Assembly (NCBI GenBank): GCA_903813345.2
Contig: CAIIXF020000008.1
Location: 11,869,278 to 11,933,277 of the forward strand
Origin: Owenia fusiformis
Lineage: Eukaryota; Annelida; Polychaeta; Sabellida; Oweniidae
Direction: 5' to 3'
DNA length: 64,000 bases
The notes beneath the pieces are model-generated. The model worked only from the letters and a program-made list of their open reading frames with translations, made no database searches and was not told the DNA's origin. This document shows positions 1-11,429 of the stretch, piece by piece. Both the position numbers and the translations under genes were made by a program. The stretch's first letter is position 1. Each line of letters begins with the position of its first letter.

Positions 1-1190
1 TCCATTGTTTATCATTTATAAAGTTCCAATCATGTATCTATCATGATTATTATACTGTTATACATAAAATATACTAGTGATAATCCATGCCACTTATGAA
101 GTCACAAAACTTGTATGAGGATTAATCAGGAAGTCTAGAAGTAGTTCCGGAAAATAAATGATGGACGTGAAATATTTATAAGAAACTATGGTTTGAGCTT
201 TATCATACTCTAACAATGCAAGAAGTGCACATTTTCATGCTATTTCGATGTTTCTTGGTAAGGTAAGATGATTTTGGGAAATTTTTGGATTCTTGCAAAT
301 GTGTGACTGTTGCAAGGCTACTCCTTGAAACTTTCAAAAATTAGTCTCATTTAACGGCCTTAATGCTAGCTTTGGGGACCCATGCACCTCCAATTCATAG
401 TTATGAAAACTGCGTTTCAATGTGAAGTTATCTTTGACATATCTCTTTAGTCAGGAAATGCATTCACATATAAGGAAAACGGATACAAAATTTTGTGACT
501 TTACCAAAAAATATGGCTGCCATTTTTGTATTTTTGATTAACTTTACCGTTACCTTAAGCTTGCAATGTTTTCACAACCTAAATGTGAACGGAAAATATG
601 TAAGCGATGCATTTGTATGGGAGATTGGTCATTAGTTTGGTTGGCGTTTCAATTTCATACGCAAGCTTAAACTCTAGAACCACAGAAAAGACAATCGTGT
701 TTCATTAAAAGCAGAACAATCTGAGTAGGGATATTTGCGGCTTTTGGTTTCTTGTATCAAAAAGCTTTTTTTCATTTTCTGACCCTCCGCAGTGCCATCT
801 ACCGATAGGGTAGTAAGTATATCTGGAAACATTTTCGAGTTTGACTTGAAACAGAATTTGAAAGGATGGCGGAGTGATTTTCCAGACTATGTAGAGCATA
901 ATAATTGTCTGAAACAGGTAGCTTTGAGTTGGTAGCTCTCTCCAGGTCCGTTTATCTCAAAAATCCATGCGGCCACGGTATCATTATCTTTTAATGGCAA
1001 ACTAGACAAGATGACACTAGGAACTGTTTCGCTTGGCTAGATTCTGATTGTATTGACATAATATTATTTTAACTTTTTTCATGGGAAAACTTCAGGATTC
1101 GAATGATCACAATACATAGAAAACAAAATAAAGAAAACGAAAGTGCACCTCACTTAAGCAAATAGCAATTACAATAGCAATAGTCCATAC
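1..1190 (-). other. intron of the partial left-hand membrane-protein gene copy
   Basis: This stretch follows the GTATGG donor of exon 1 at 1191-1752 on the minus strand and should be intron 1 of that gene; exon 2 must lie beyond the left edge. A 64-codon open frame at 705-899 (minus) has no start context, splice partner or recognisable domain, so I do not call it. Positions 1154-1156 hold a single TTA that is the empty counterpart of the insertion at 9228-9838. Confidence 0.5.
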
Positions 1191-1752
1191 TCATTGTGAA
1201 GTTCTCTTTGACATGCCAGTATAAGAATCCAAGTGATAGGGTATCGTAGTTGTATGGGTACGAGAGCAGTGGGTAACCCGCCCCTGGCCTTCCCTTAAAC
1301 GTCCACGTTAGCCACCCTGGGAAGAATAAGCTCTCTCTTTCGCGTTTGCTTGGTAACTTTGGTTTCGTGGAGAAGTTGAAGTGCACATAAATAAAGTTTT
1401 TCTTTTCCTTATCGGTGAGTTCTATAAATCTTTTTTGCGACTCGGCCGGAATTTCAAACCTGCATTTAAACTTGCGACTGGTGGGTCCATCATGGTTTGA
1501 ATCAGCCAATGTTTCAGTAGCTTTTGATAAAGCACCACTGTTTTCATTTCCAAATGCATTTTGATGTGACTCACCCTGGATGAGATCATTATGCAAAGTT
1601 GCGTCTGATGTAGCTTCGTTTTTCTTTATCTCATGTGTATTCTCCAATGGTTCATGTTTTTTATGTTGTGTCGAGATCCCTGATACCATATTTTCTTCCA
1701 GGAAACCATTGACGGTAAAACATGATATGATGAAAACGCTGAGCACCAACAT
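1191..1752 (-). CDS. exon 1 (partial gene) of a paralogous polytopic membrane protein
   Basis: First coding exon, 562 bp: 187 codons plus one base, then a GTATGG donor. It is collinear with exon 1 of the complete gene at 9881-10442 along its whole length and ends at the same codon and phase. It opens with a hydrophobic signal peptide (MLVLSVFIISCF, residues 1-16), then a polar acidic linker (about 17-90), then a conserved block containing FKCRFEIP, NFST, LTWTFKGRPG and YPYNYDTLSLGF. NFST and NFTM are possible N-glycosylation sites. The frame is unbroken despite many substitutions, mostly in the linker, which suggests it was under selection recently. The family is not recognised. The second exon, with the membrane segments, is outside the window, so it could still be a truncated pseudogene. 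Confidence 0.75.
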
Positions 1753-2559
1753 GCTTCACTATCCACATTGATCGTTGATTAATAAATACTTCCTCGAAAT
1801 GATTGACTCAAACACTGTTGATCCGGGATACGTTTGAATTGCAATAAATCAAAATGAAACTGAAATATTTCATTTAAGAGAATCCCTATGCATTACTGAT
1901 TTACGAATTTTATAGCAATAACTGAACAAATAACTATTTTGTTAAAGGGTTCCGATAAGCTTCCCGTATAAGAACAATATGGCGGCTCCTGGATCAGTCC
2001 ATTTTTAAGAAATAAGGGGAGTTCTGTAAAATCCAGTTTAAATTGTCTTTGAGATAAAGTAATCCATTTATAATGATTTTGAAAACATTATCAATAGAGT
2101 GATTGCGTTCAAAGAATATGTACAACAGCCAATATAAATCCTTGTATTAGAACTGCTTTGTTTCATTTGTAGGATATTTCATATGCCAAGCTGTGTGCTA
2201 TTACGTTATGGGGAAATTTAGATGTCAATTTTTCCTTATTATACACAAATAGAAGATCCTGAAACTTCACCGATAAATGTGGAATTGATTTGTCAAAATA
2301 AAAATCACCCTTTTATAAATGTGTGACGATCTATAATATACTTATGCTATATAACAGTTAGAGGTGTTGACACAACGACCTCGAGCCTGTGAACCCTTGA
2401 GTATTATTCCGGGATCGGGCCTTTTATACTAAACGGTGAGCAACACCAGAAACGAGCGTTCGATTTGCTAAACGATATGCGTCACCCTTTAAAAGTCTTA
2501 AGAATCGGTCAGTTGAAATTATGATCGTATATGTTCATTAAAATGGTGGCTTTTTATCC

Positions 2560-3120
2560 CCGTGAAAATGACATAACACTGAACCCTCATTTACTGTAAG
2601 GCATAATGAGATTGGCTTCAATGACACCTCATTTATAGTAAGGCATAGTATGGTTGGCTTTAATGACACCTCATTTGGTGTACAGAGTAAGATTGCATTG
2701 AATGAAACCTCATTTAGTGGAAGGCTTAGTAAGATTAGCTTCAATGACACCTCATTTAGTGTAAGGCATAGTGAGATGAGCTTCAATGACACCTCATTTA
2801 AAGTAAAGCATAGTAAGGTTGGCTTTGATGAACCTCATTTAGAGTAAGGTAGAGTAAGTTTCGCTTCAATGACACCTCATTTAGTGTAAGGTATAAAATT
2901 GGCTTCAATGATACCTATACCTCATTCATAGTAAGACAGAATACCTTATCTAGAGTACTTCACAGTAAGATTGGCTCTATTCAAACCTAATTTAAAGTAA
3001 GATCATCGTAGGAAGGGATTCAATGATACCTCTGAATAAGCCTAAAATAGTATGCCTCGTCTAAATAAAATCCAGCTTAATTGATTTTAATGACACCTTA
3101 TCTTGAGTGAAATTGTGGTA
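2560..3120. repeat. 42-bp minisatellite, left copy
   Basis: At least nine degenerate units with a step of 39-42 bp are visible (for example at 2620, 2662, 2701, 2743, 2785, 2827, 2868 and 2907), each built around TTCAATGACACCTCATTTAG. Units decay after about 2930. Because the unit length is near a multiple of three, both strands show open frames here that are not genes. The same unit occurs at 11430-11780, upstream of the other gene copy. Confidence 0.85.
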
Positions 3121-3565
3121 AATATGTGCACACGATGGCAAAGGGCATATATTAATTTTTTGAAAATGTATGAAATATAAAAGAGAAAGAAACATTGCGA
3201 AATCACAACCTGGGTTAATATGACCAGCACCATTCCAAATATAAGATATAAAATCGTTGTTGGAGATCTTTAGAAAGTGTTAATCTACTGGCATAAATTG
3301 GTCTGCAATTGTCCGAAGATTCGGTAAACAAATCTGCTACAAGTATTTATTTCTAATATGTAACATTAAACAAATTTTATTAATAAAAATGGCCTTGGTT
3401 CTGCAAAAGCATATTCTTGTCACATTCACTTTAAAGTGAGTGAAGAGTAGTTTAATTTTCAAATAGAATAACACTATAATTTGATATCGCATCACTTAGT
3501 TTTTATTTACAAATGTTTCGCCAGTACAAGTTAGTATGTTATTTTCATATTCTGAACACATATTT

Positions 3566-4601
3566 GGGTTTTCGGAAAAGACCGACCCCACCGACCACCG
3601 ACCGGTCGGTGTTTTCCACTGGTAGCCTCAAAACAGGGTTTGAAGAAAATGTGTAAAAGACCGACCATATCATGTAAAAGACCGAACATATTTGTAGCCT
3701 TAGAATATTAATAATTTGATTTTGGATGTCAATCGTTGGACTAGGCAACGTTTTTTACCGATTTTGTACCTTGCAACGAATGGCAAGCAAACAAATTGGT
3801 CATGACCGTCTCCTCTCGATTAATTGCCCTGCCTTAGGTCCTAACCTATCATTAACCAACCTATCGTTTCTACGGGAATCTATCCTAATTTTTTACTGAA
3901 ATTTAACAATTTCGAAACAAAAATGATTTGTTATCGTCATAGCCTACTGAATACTGAACACGATGTTACATGCGTTCTCTTATCGGGATTAAAAGTGACT
4001 TACCATTTCAGACCATTAGAAAGCTTTTTTTGTCATATCAAATGTAGTTTTTACCAGTTGACGTTTAACAACTGAGAAATCAAACATAACGTTACGACGT
4101 CAACATCGACGATGTTTGTGTGTTTTTGTTATTGCGTTTCATATGAATGAAGAATGAACTTAATGCAATGTTACGTGCGTTTTTTTCCAAAGTGACTAAC
4201 CAGGATGAAATTGGTCTTCTAACAACTGAAACATCACTTAAAACACAGATATTGGCCAGATCGTTTTGTAGTAGGATCGCATAGGCTCAAAGAATAATTA
4301 TTGAGCTACTGATCCTACTACAAAAGAATCTGGCCGGGATCTATGACTTAAAAATATGACATCACACACCGCGACGATGTAACGTTTTCATCGTGATTTG
4401 AAATGATAATTATACGTTTTTAAATCACGACCTAGTAAAGGTACTATAGTCATTGGATTCCCAGTTTTAGTTTTACTTCTAATTTTGCATTTTCATCTTT
4501 ATGTAAAAGACCGTCAGCCGACCACCGACCACATGTACCCAACTGTGGAGAGTGACTGGTCGGTGGTCGGTGGTCGGCGGTCGGTGTTTTACGAAAACCC
4601 C
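3566..4601. mobile_element. foldback element with 8-bp target duplication (hAT-like), GGTCGGTGG arms
   Basis: Both ends are flanked by the direct repeat ACATATTT (3558-3565 and 4602-4609). The termini are inverted: GGGTTTTCG on the left and CGAAAACCC on the right. They are followed by arrays of the ACCGACC / GGTCGGT word. An inner hairpin around GATCCTACTACAAAA lies at about 4260-4335. No transposase frame is visible. An 8-bp duplication is typical of hAT elements; that assignment is inference. Confidence 0.75.
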
Positions 4602-4609
4602 ACATATTT

Positions 4610-5087
4610 ACATGCTGCCAACAAATATACATATCAAAATAGTTCGCGATCGTACCCATTGGATTAATATGACAATAGCGAATTTCATTATGCGGATTGT
4701 TTTACTAAAGTAAGCAACCAGTGGATAACAATGAAATTTTAAATAGACAAATAGAAGCATGTTTAAAAACAAAACTTTAGTTCATTTCTAATGAAGTAAT
4801 GCAGTCAAACCACGATTAATTGAAAAACAACATGCCGTATCCCCCTCCCCCTTTAACTTAGCCACACCTAATACGAAATGTGTGTTCCATTGATTGCTTT
4901 TTAGCATTATGCAATAATCATTGCATTGTCCCTGGAACCATCTATCATCATCTAGCATCTATCTAGTATCTCTGTAGTGAAATATGTCGTTATGATAACG
5001 AATATTTTTAAATTAAAACATCTGTAAGCTGTATTGTGAAGCCGTATGAATCATGTTTTAGGTATATCGTTGTATGTTGTTGGTTCA
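4610..5087. other. 3' flank of the membrane-protein gene; nothing identified
   Basis: Unique AT-rich sequence downstream (minus sense) of the stop codon at 5088-5090. An AATAAA overlaps the last codons of the gene; no other clear polyadenylation signal was found. Confidence 0.4.
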
Positions 5088-7075
5088 TCAGTTTATTATT
5101 AGCTCTTCATCTTGAATGTTTTGTTTATGCCAATGTGCCTTTATGTTTGACTTGATCTGGAGCTTGTATCTCATGTTTTTTGCATCCTGGTTCACTGACC
5201 CCCAGCATAATTGGACCAGATGTGGTAGAATCCCGGCAATCACAGTTGCGACAGTCTTAACAAGAACTGAGAGTTGAGCCTCTCTGTTGTATGACTGTAT
5301 GACGTGTATGCATACGTACATGAACGCTGCAATGAGGCCAAGGTAGATAAGTGTGAGGAACACTTGCCTCCTCAAAGGTCTGAAAGACTCGACCAGGCTG
5401 TAATAAACATGTGCTGGAACCCCTGAAATTTCTGAACCATCTGATTGGTGAATTATATATTTCACAGGTTCTTTATCTGTAGATCTCGTTTTCTGCTGTG
5501 TATTTAAATCATCAGATAGAGTAATTGTATACAGCAATAAATCATTGTAACCATCATTGAAACCCCTCACGGTTTTGTAAATGTACATGATAACGATACC
5601 TGTTCCAATACAGTACATTACGGCCTCCTCTGGAAAGGCAATTATGCCAATGATGGTGAATGCAAATGTATTGGTGACAAAGACCACTGAGACGGTATAC
5701 ATGGTGATGGCACAGAAAAACACAAACGCAAAGACCACAAAAAGAATGATACGAATAATCCAAGCAGTTATTCCACAACAAACACTGTCCCTAGCTAGAA
5801 ATTGGCCTCTCTTGTCGGTATATAGAAACCTATCAAGTACGTATCGAATGTAATTTTGAACTACCGTTTTGATGAAGAAAACAATAGGGACACCAAAGTA
5901 CGCTATACAGCATACGATATCCAACACGAAAAGTACGAATAGAACCAACCAAACAGGCAAGAAAATTGTAAAACAAACGCATTTTTTCAAAGACCCCCTG
6001 AATGGTCCACCAAACTTGCATCTGACAGCCTTGATGCGCTTGATCCACACATTTTTCAACAGTACCCAAAATTTGTAGTGCAACAGAGTGTAAAGACGAG
6101 CAGTGAACGCTTTGGACAACTTTTTATATGATACTGGTAGCTTAGAATATTTTACTCCACCCAAATTCTCTATGATGTCAGAGGTCATGAATAACATGCA
6201 ACCTGACTTGTCATTCTTTTCTATTTGTAAAGCCACCACTTCACATAGATTAACAGGAAGGCATACGAGTAGAATAGCAAGGAAAAAGTATACGCTGTAT
6301 ATGACGTACGGCCCACCAAGAAAGTACAACCAATTTCTACTGCTGAGCTCATACCCAAATGGAATGGCATGAAACCCTATAGGTACGTCGGACATAATTC
6401 GTATATAGAGAGCTTTGTGCTTATACATAAATGTTATGGCTGTGTCGAGTACTATGAGAGACGGGGTTAGAAGGAGAATAGATAAACCTTTCTTGATTCT
6501 CTGTACTGTTACTGAATTCGAACGTGTTGTTGAGACAAACATTGTTTTTAACAAACTGAAAAATGTGATTGGGGCATCTTCACCAAGATATAAATATTCC
6601 CCACTGGCCTCATCTTCGCCAACCTCTTTCCCATTAGCCGCATCATCTTTATCTCCCCCTTCAACGGATCCATCTAAATGTTCATACCCCATTTTCATAT
6701 CTTTCTCCGGAGCTAATGAGCTGGAATACGTACGTCCCTCGTCAAACATATAGAGTAATAATGGAGCATATGAGAACAACACACATCCAATAACTTGCAG
6801 TACCAACAGCAATCTCGTTTGTCTGATCTCTTCACCGTATTTGTGTGGATGTTCTGGTTCACTGCACTGGAAGCCGTTCGAATTGCGATTAACACCCGTG
6901 ACGTGGTTCAACCATTTTTCGAACTTGCTTGGCTTGTATCTCAACGAGTAACACCAAACTGCAGAGTTGTTGTACTCTATTTTAGCACTCAGATTCCTAA
7001 CAGTGTAGAGGAGAGACAGCATCATGCTATGTTCGCCCCATGTGGAGTTACAACCTTTTGGCTTCACCTTAACAT
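5088..7075 (-). CDS. exon 2 (terminal) of the membrane-protein gene
   Basis: A 1988-bp exon: two bases completing the Asn codon, then 662 codons including TGA. It holds the rest of the ectodomain and every membrane segment. All ten or so helices sitting in one uninterrupted exon suggests a retro-derived or intron-poor gene body. The acceptor has a pyrimidine-rich stretch before TGTAG. Confidence 0.88.
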
Positions 7076-10000
7076 CTACAAGCAGAAATGACAACATCAT
7101 ATAAAATTACCCAAAGCCGAGTTAAAATTTAGTCGCATATAAAAGCTCCATGTTCGCCCTGAATTTGGCATCACGTCAGTATCTAAAAGAAAAAATTGTA
7201 GAAACTAATTAAAGGCCAAAAGAAAAATTACAAAAAGTAATGTGTGGAAATCGATATACAAGTGGTATAAACAGAAATTGACCTTTACCTTCATAATTTT
7301 GATATGAATAAATAATAAACTAACATTTTTCGTCCTTGAAAAGCAAAACGTCATTGTTTTGAAATCTACTGATACCCATATATTTCAGTTTTAAAAACTG
7401 ATGTGCTCACTCACTCAACACCATATCTCAAAAGTACCCGAATGATTTAGATTTATTGACCCTCCGACTGCAGAGAAAATAGCTTAGTAAATTTTACCAA
7501 ACAAGCAAAAGTATACACTAGTCTAGCTACAAGCCCTTGTGACCCCCCCCCCCTTCCTATCAACTACACACCTCCCTGTTGGTGAAGTAGGCAAGGGGAG
7601 GTCTACAGTCTTGAAGCAAGAGTAGCAATAGGCTCAATGGATGGCAAGCCTTTTAAGCTGGTTAAGGGGGGAGGGAGTAGCTGATTTTCGCTAGAAAATT
7701 CAACAATCTGGAAGATTTAATTTTTAAGAGAAATTTTACAATTGAATCGCTAATTGAATAGCCGCACGACACGGGGAAATATGTAAGGTCTTCTAGGATT
7801 TTATAACTGATGGGCTTCTAAGATATAAGAACTATTAAAAAAGGCGCAGCGTCACCAACGTGCAAATGTCAATGTTGTTGCTATCAATGGTCTACACGAC
7901 CTGTAATAATAAATAGATATTAATACTTATAAGTGACGTTATTATCACAAAATTAACGTCATTGCTGGTTTTCAAAATTAAGTTGCCATGCGTTAGAAAA
8001 AACAATCGAAAATTGTTTAAATTGAACGGGGGGGGGGGTGAACGGAGGGAGGAGTAATATGTTTTAATGTGGAAGAAATTTCGGCGAATTCGTGTATTTG
8101 AAAAATGAACTCAGTAACTCAGTAACAACCCCGCTCCGTTTACTCCCCCTCCGTTCAATTTTAATTATTTTCGATTATTTTTTACAAAACCAACATTGAC
8201 AATAGTTTTTTGATAACATCACGTAAAGGGCTTAAAACAGGTCGTGGAGACCATTCTTGCTTGATTAATAGCAAAACATTAACATTTGCACGTTGGTGAC
8301 GATGCGCCTTTTTAATAGTTCTTATATCTAGAAGCCCATCAAATCAAAAAATCCTAGAAAACCTAACACTATACTTCCCGTGTCTGCGCCTATTTAATTA
8401 GCGATTCAATTGTAAACTTTCTCTTAAAAATCGTCCGGATTGTTTATTTTTCTAGCGAAAATCAGCTATTCCCCCTCCGTTAATTTCTACCAATCATCGG
8501 GCGTGAGCTTGATATCCAGTTGTAATATTATTCTTTTTATTAGTAGAGCTAGGATGTTCAAACTTTCCCCAAATATACTTCATTCAATTCTCTACAACTT
8601 GGTGTAATACCTTTAACAACCATGATGATGTAAGATTGCGTAATTTTATTCTAAAGACAACATGTATGGTAGAATTAGTGCTAGCTTTTTTCTGATTTTG
8701 TCAATTGGAGCTGATGATTACATCGTAATAAATTAATAACAAACTAGTACAGCTAGGGTGTTCAAACTTTCCCAAAATATTCTTCATTTAATTCTGTACA
8801 ACTTGGTGTAATAACACTAACAACTTTGATGATGTAAGATTGCGTAATTTTATTCTAAAGACAACAGTATTGTAGAAATAGTGCTAGCTTTTTCCGATTT
8901 TGTCTATTGGAGCTGATGATTACATCATAATAAATCAATTATCCTATGAGCTGATTTTTTCAGAAAACATTTGTTATATCTGTAGCTCCAGCAACTGAAA
9001 ATTTGAAGATCCAAGCAGATACCAATAAAAAGTTATAGGGAAAAAACTTAACAAGGGGGGTCATCTTGACCCCCCCCCCTTAGGGCTTCTAGGGTTAAGG
9101 GTAGTACCCTGACTGTTTTTGATTGCGTTTACTTACGGTACAAAGAATACTAGACTTTTGTTTATTCGCGAGAAAACCTTTGACACATATAACTGAACAA
9201 ATGTAAAGAAAACGAAAGTGAACCTTATGACTCAGGATCACATTTGCTCTGCGGCGACCGCATGTCGACCGTAGGTCATGGAAATCGGTATATTTCTATG
9301 GCAACGGTAGGAACTACGGTCGTAATACGGTCTACGTTCGGCCTATACCGTTTTATAGGCCGCAGAGTACGCTCACTCGTACAGATATTGATATCAACTC
9401 GTGGATTAAAATGATATAATGAAAAAAACATAACTTTTGTTCAATTTATCCCAAATACATTTTTAGACTAGTTTTCAAGTTTTTATAAACCAAGTATTTC
9501 AAAACAACCATGCATTCATTTTTATTTTAAAAGAATCTTTGAATATTTTGACGTCGAGTCTTGATAGGCCCTAAATTACCAAAATCAAGGCCAAAATCAA
9601 ACGAACCAGACTGGTTATCCATTTTTCTCGACTAAACGTTGACCGTGCGTCATCATTTAAAAGGCCGTACGACAGTATAGTTTTTTTATGTAAACAAATT
9701 CAAAATACGCCGTGCGGCTGCCGTAGCAATTGTACCTTCTAAATCATCCGATCGCACAAATTCTAAGGCGACCGTAGGAATGTTTATGGCCGCAGAAACG
9801 ATAGACCGTACGGTTGCAGTAGCAAATGTGACTGAGTGTTAATTCTAGCAAATAGCAATTACAATAGCAAAAGTACATACTCATTGTGAAGTTCTCCCTG
9901 ACATGCCAGTATAAGAATCCAAGTGATAGGGTATCGTAGTTGTATGGGTACGAGAGCAGTGGATAACCCGCCCCTGGCCTCCCTTTAAACGTCCACGTTA

Positions 10001-10442
10001 GATACCCTGGGAAGAATAAGCTCTCTCTTGCTCGCCTGCTTGGTAACTTTGGTTTCGTCGAAAAGTTCAGGTGCACATAGATGAAGTTTTTCTTTTCTTT
10101 ATCGGTGAGTTCTATAAATCGTTTTTGCGACTCGGTCGGAATTTCAAATTTGCATTTAAACTTGTGACCGTCAGGTCCATGATGGTTGGATCCAGCCGAT
10201 GTATCGGTAGCTTTTGATAAAGCACCATTGTTCTCATTTCCAAATGCGATTTGATGTGACTCACCCTGGATGAGATCATTATGCAAAGTTGCGTCTGATG
10301 TAGCTTCGCTTTTCTCTATCTCAGGTATAGTCTTCAATGGTACATAGTTTTCATGTTGTGTGGCTATCCCTGATACCATATTTTCTTCCAGGAAACCATT
10401 GACGGGAAAACAGGATATGATAAAAACGCTGAGCGCCAACAT
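5088..10442 (-). CDS. two-exon gene for a signal-peptide, ~10-TM membrane protein (849 aa), family unrecognised
   Basis: Join of 9881-10442 (exon 1) and 5088-7075 (exon 2); intron 7076-9880. The donor is ATGA|GTATGT and the acceptor TGCTTGTAG|ATGTT. One base plus two bases complete an Asn codon and the frame continues to TGA. Predicted protein: signal peptide 1-16; acidic linker to ~90; conserved ectodomain ~92-187; more ectodomain to ~270 with N-glycosylation sequons (NST, NLS, NNS). Hydrophobic segments lie at about 275-297, 384-404, 441-469, 552-589 (one or two), 625-649, 650-669, 671-689, 756-781 and 787-813. An acidic loop sits at ~300-355 and a short basic tail at the end. It looks like a surface receptor, channel or transporter, but I recognise no family and assign no function. 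Reading exon 2 alone would give a false start at 7100, which is only the translated splice acceptor. Confidence 0.8.
7665..8479. mobile_element. foldback element in the membrane-gene intron, probable TTA duplication
   Basis: Long inverted arms: GCTGATTTTCGCTAG near 7680 matches CTAGCGAAAATCAGC near 8455, and the two arms stay complementary through GGCGCA..CACCAACGTGCAAATG. TTA flanks both ends (7662-7664 and 8480-8482), though the outermost bases are G-runs and imperfect. A second, inner inverted repeat with G13/CCCCTCC tracts lies at 7990-8190. Related partial copies occur at 22300-22570 and 52730-52890. Confidence 0.65.
8540..8945. repeat. tandem duplication, ~205-bp unit, two copies
   Basis: The second unit, from about 8745, repeats the first nearly throughout, for example TGATGATGTAAGATTGCG and TTGGAGCTGATGATTACAT. 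It lies in the intron of the membrane-protein gene. Confidence 0.85.
9228..9838. mobile_element. TTA-flanked foldback MITE with GC-rich arms
   Basis: Flanked by TTA at 9225-9227 and 9839-9841. Termini are (T)GACTCAGGATCACATTTGC on the left and GCAAATGTGACTGAGTG on the right. The arms are built of words such as CGGCGACCG, TCGACCGTAG and GCCGTACG. The paralogous position (1154-1156) has one TTA and no insert, which proves insertion. Its inner end lies 42 bp from the exon 1 donor. The 3-bp TTA/TAA target suggests PIF/Harbinger mobilisation (inference). Confidence 0.85.
9881..10442 (-). CDS. exon 1 of the membrane-protein gene
   Basis: ATG at 10442-10440 starts a signal peptide (MLALSVFIISCFPVNG). 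The exon ends one base into a codon at a GTATGT donor. The reading frame stays open past the donor to 9744, but that extension runs into the foldback element at 9228-9838 and is not coding. It is matched base-for-base in length by the paralogous exon at 1191-1752. Confidence 0.85.
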
Positions 10443-10508
10443 GCTTCAATATCCACTCTGACTTGTCGTTGCTCAAAATGTTATGACTCATACACCACCC
10501 TATACAGA

Positions 10509-11267
10509 CTGTGCTATACGAAAACAAGCGGTGCGGATATCATGTGCGCAGGGTGCGTATATTTACGGTCATTTTTAAGTACCCAATTATAGTCACCCAT
10601 TTGTAATAAAAGGGAAGTTTTGTCTATAGCAGTATTCTTCATTCTTTAACGACGCATTATATAAGCATTCATCCCCTCGCCATAGCAAAGAATTTGAAAT
10701 TGCTGCTTTAATACACAATTTACAGCCTTCATTCAGTTTTGGTGATCGAGATGACCCATAGATATAAATCTTTTTTTTGCATTTTGAAAGTCATCAACAT
10801 TCTGTGTGAATCTTTAAAAATTGAAAACATTTATCGGATATGTGCGGATATCGTCACTTTACGTATATTCGCACCGCTTGTTTAGAGGTAGCACAATTTC
10901 GTTTAATGTTACCCATTTTGTATAAAATCACACAGTTACCTTTCAACTTTCAAAATGCATATACAATTTGTATATATACGTATTGATAGGCCATCTCGAT
11001 TATTCAATGAATGTTGTTTACGCTGTGGAACAGCTGCAATTTCAAATTATTTGGAGAGAGTATTGTTGCTTGACGTGTCGTTATAGAATGACATACTCAC
11101 CTATTTGCACAATTTTTTATTGGGGAACGTATTCACATGTATTAATATAATTGAGTACCCAACATGCCTTAATTTGTTAAATATCACGGATTCAAATTAA
11201 AAAATGACCATTAATATCTGCACTTTGCGCACATGATATCCGCACCGCTAGTTTTTGTATAGCACAG
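10509..11267. mobile_element. foldback element upstream of the membrane-protein gene
   Basis: Inverted termini of about 42 bp: CTGTGCTATACGAAAACAAG at the left is mirrored by TTTTTGTATAGCACAG at the right, continuing into GCGGTGCGGATATCATGTGCGC and its complement. Flanking octamers TATACAGA and TATGCATA agree at 6 of 8 positions, a possible decayed 8-bp duplication. Flanking sequence on both sides matches the 5' flank of the left gene copy, which lacks this insert. Confidence 0.75.
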
Positions 11268-11429
11268 TATGCATAGAGTGTTCACTGTTTACCTAGGTTA
11301 CATATTTGAATTGCAAAAATTCAAAAGGAAACTGAAATGTTTTATTGAGGGGAATCCCCATGCACTACCATGATGTCATTGACGATTTTTATAGCAATAG
11401 CGAGTAGCAGTTTTAAAGGAGGGAGTTTG

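Noticed and set aside
705-899. 64-codon frame, minus strand, with a protein-like look (GRWHCGGSENEKK)
   Set aside because: No start context, splice partner or recognised domain; it sits in the presumed intron.
2538-2847. Overlapping 84- and 65-codon frames on opposite strands
   Set aside because: They arise from the minisatellite, whose 42-bp unit keeps any stop-free frame open.
5554-7091. Open frames on both strands overlapping the membrane-protein exon
   Set aside because: Shadows of the 5088-7075 exon in other frames; no splice or domain support.
9744-9880. C-terminal extension of exon 1 past the donor
   Set aside because: It reads into a transposable element; the paralog stops a few codons after the donor, and splicing at GTATGT restores a conserved phase.
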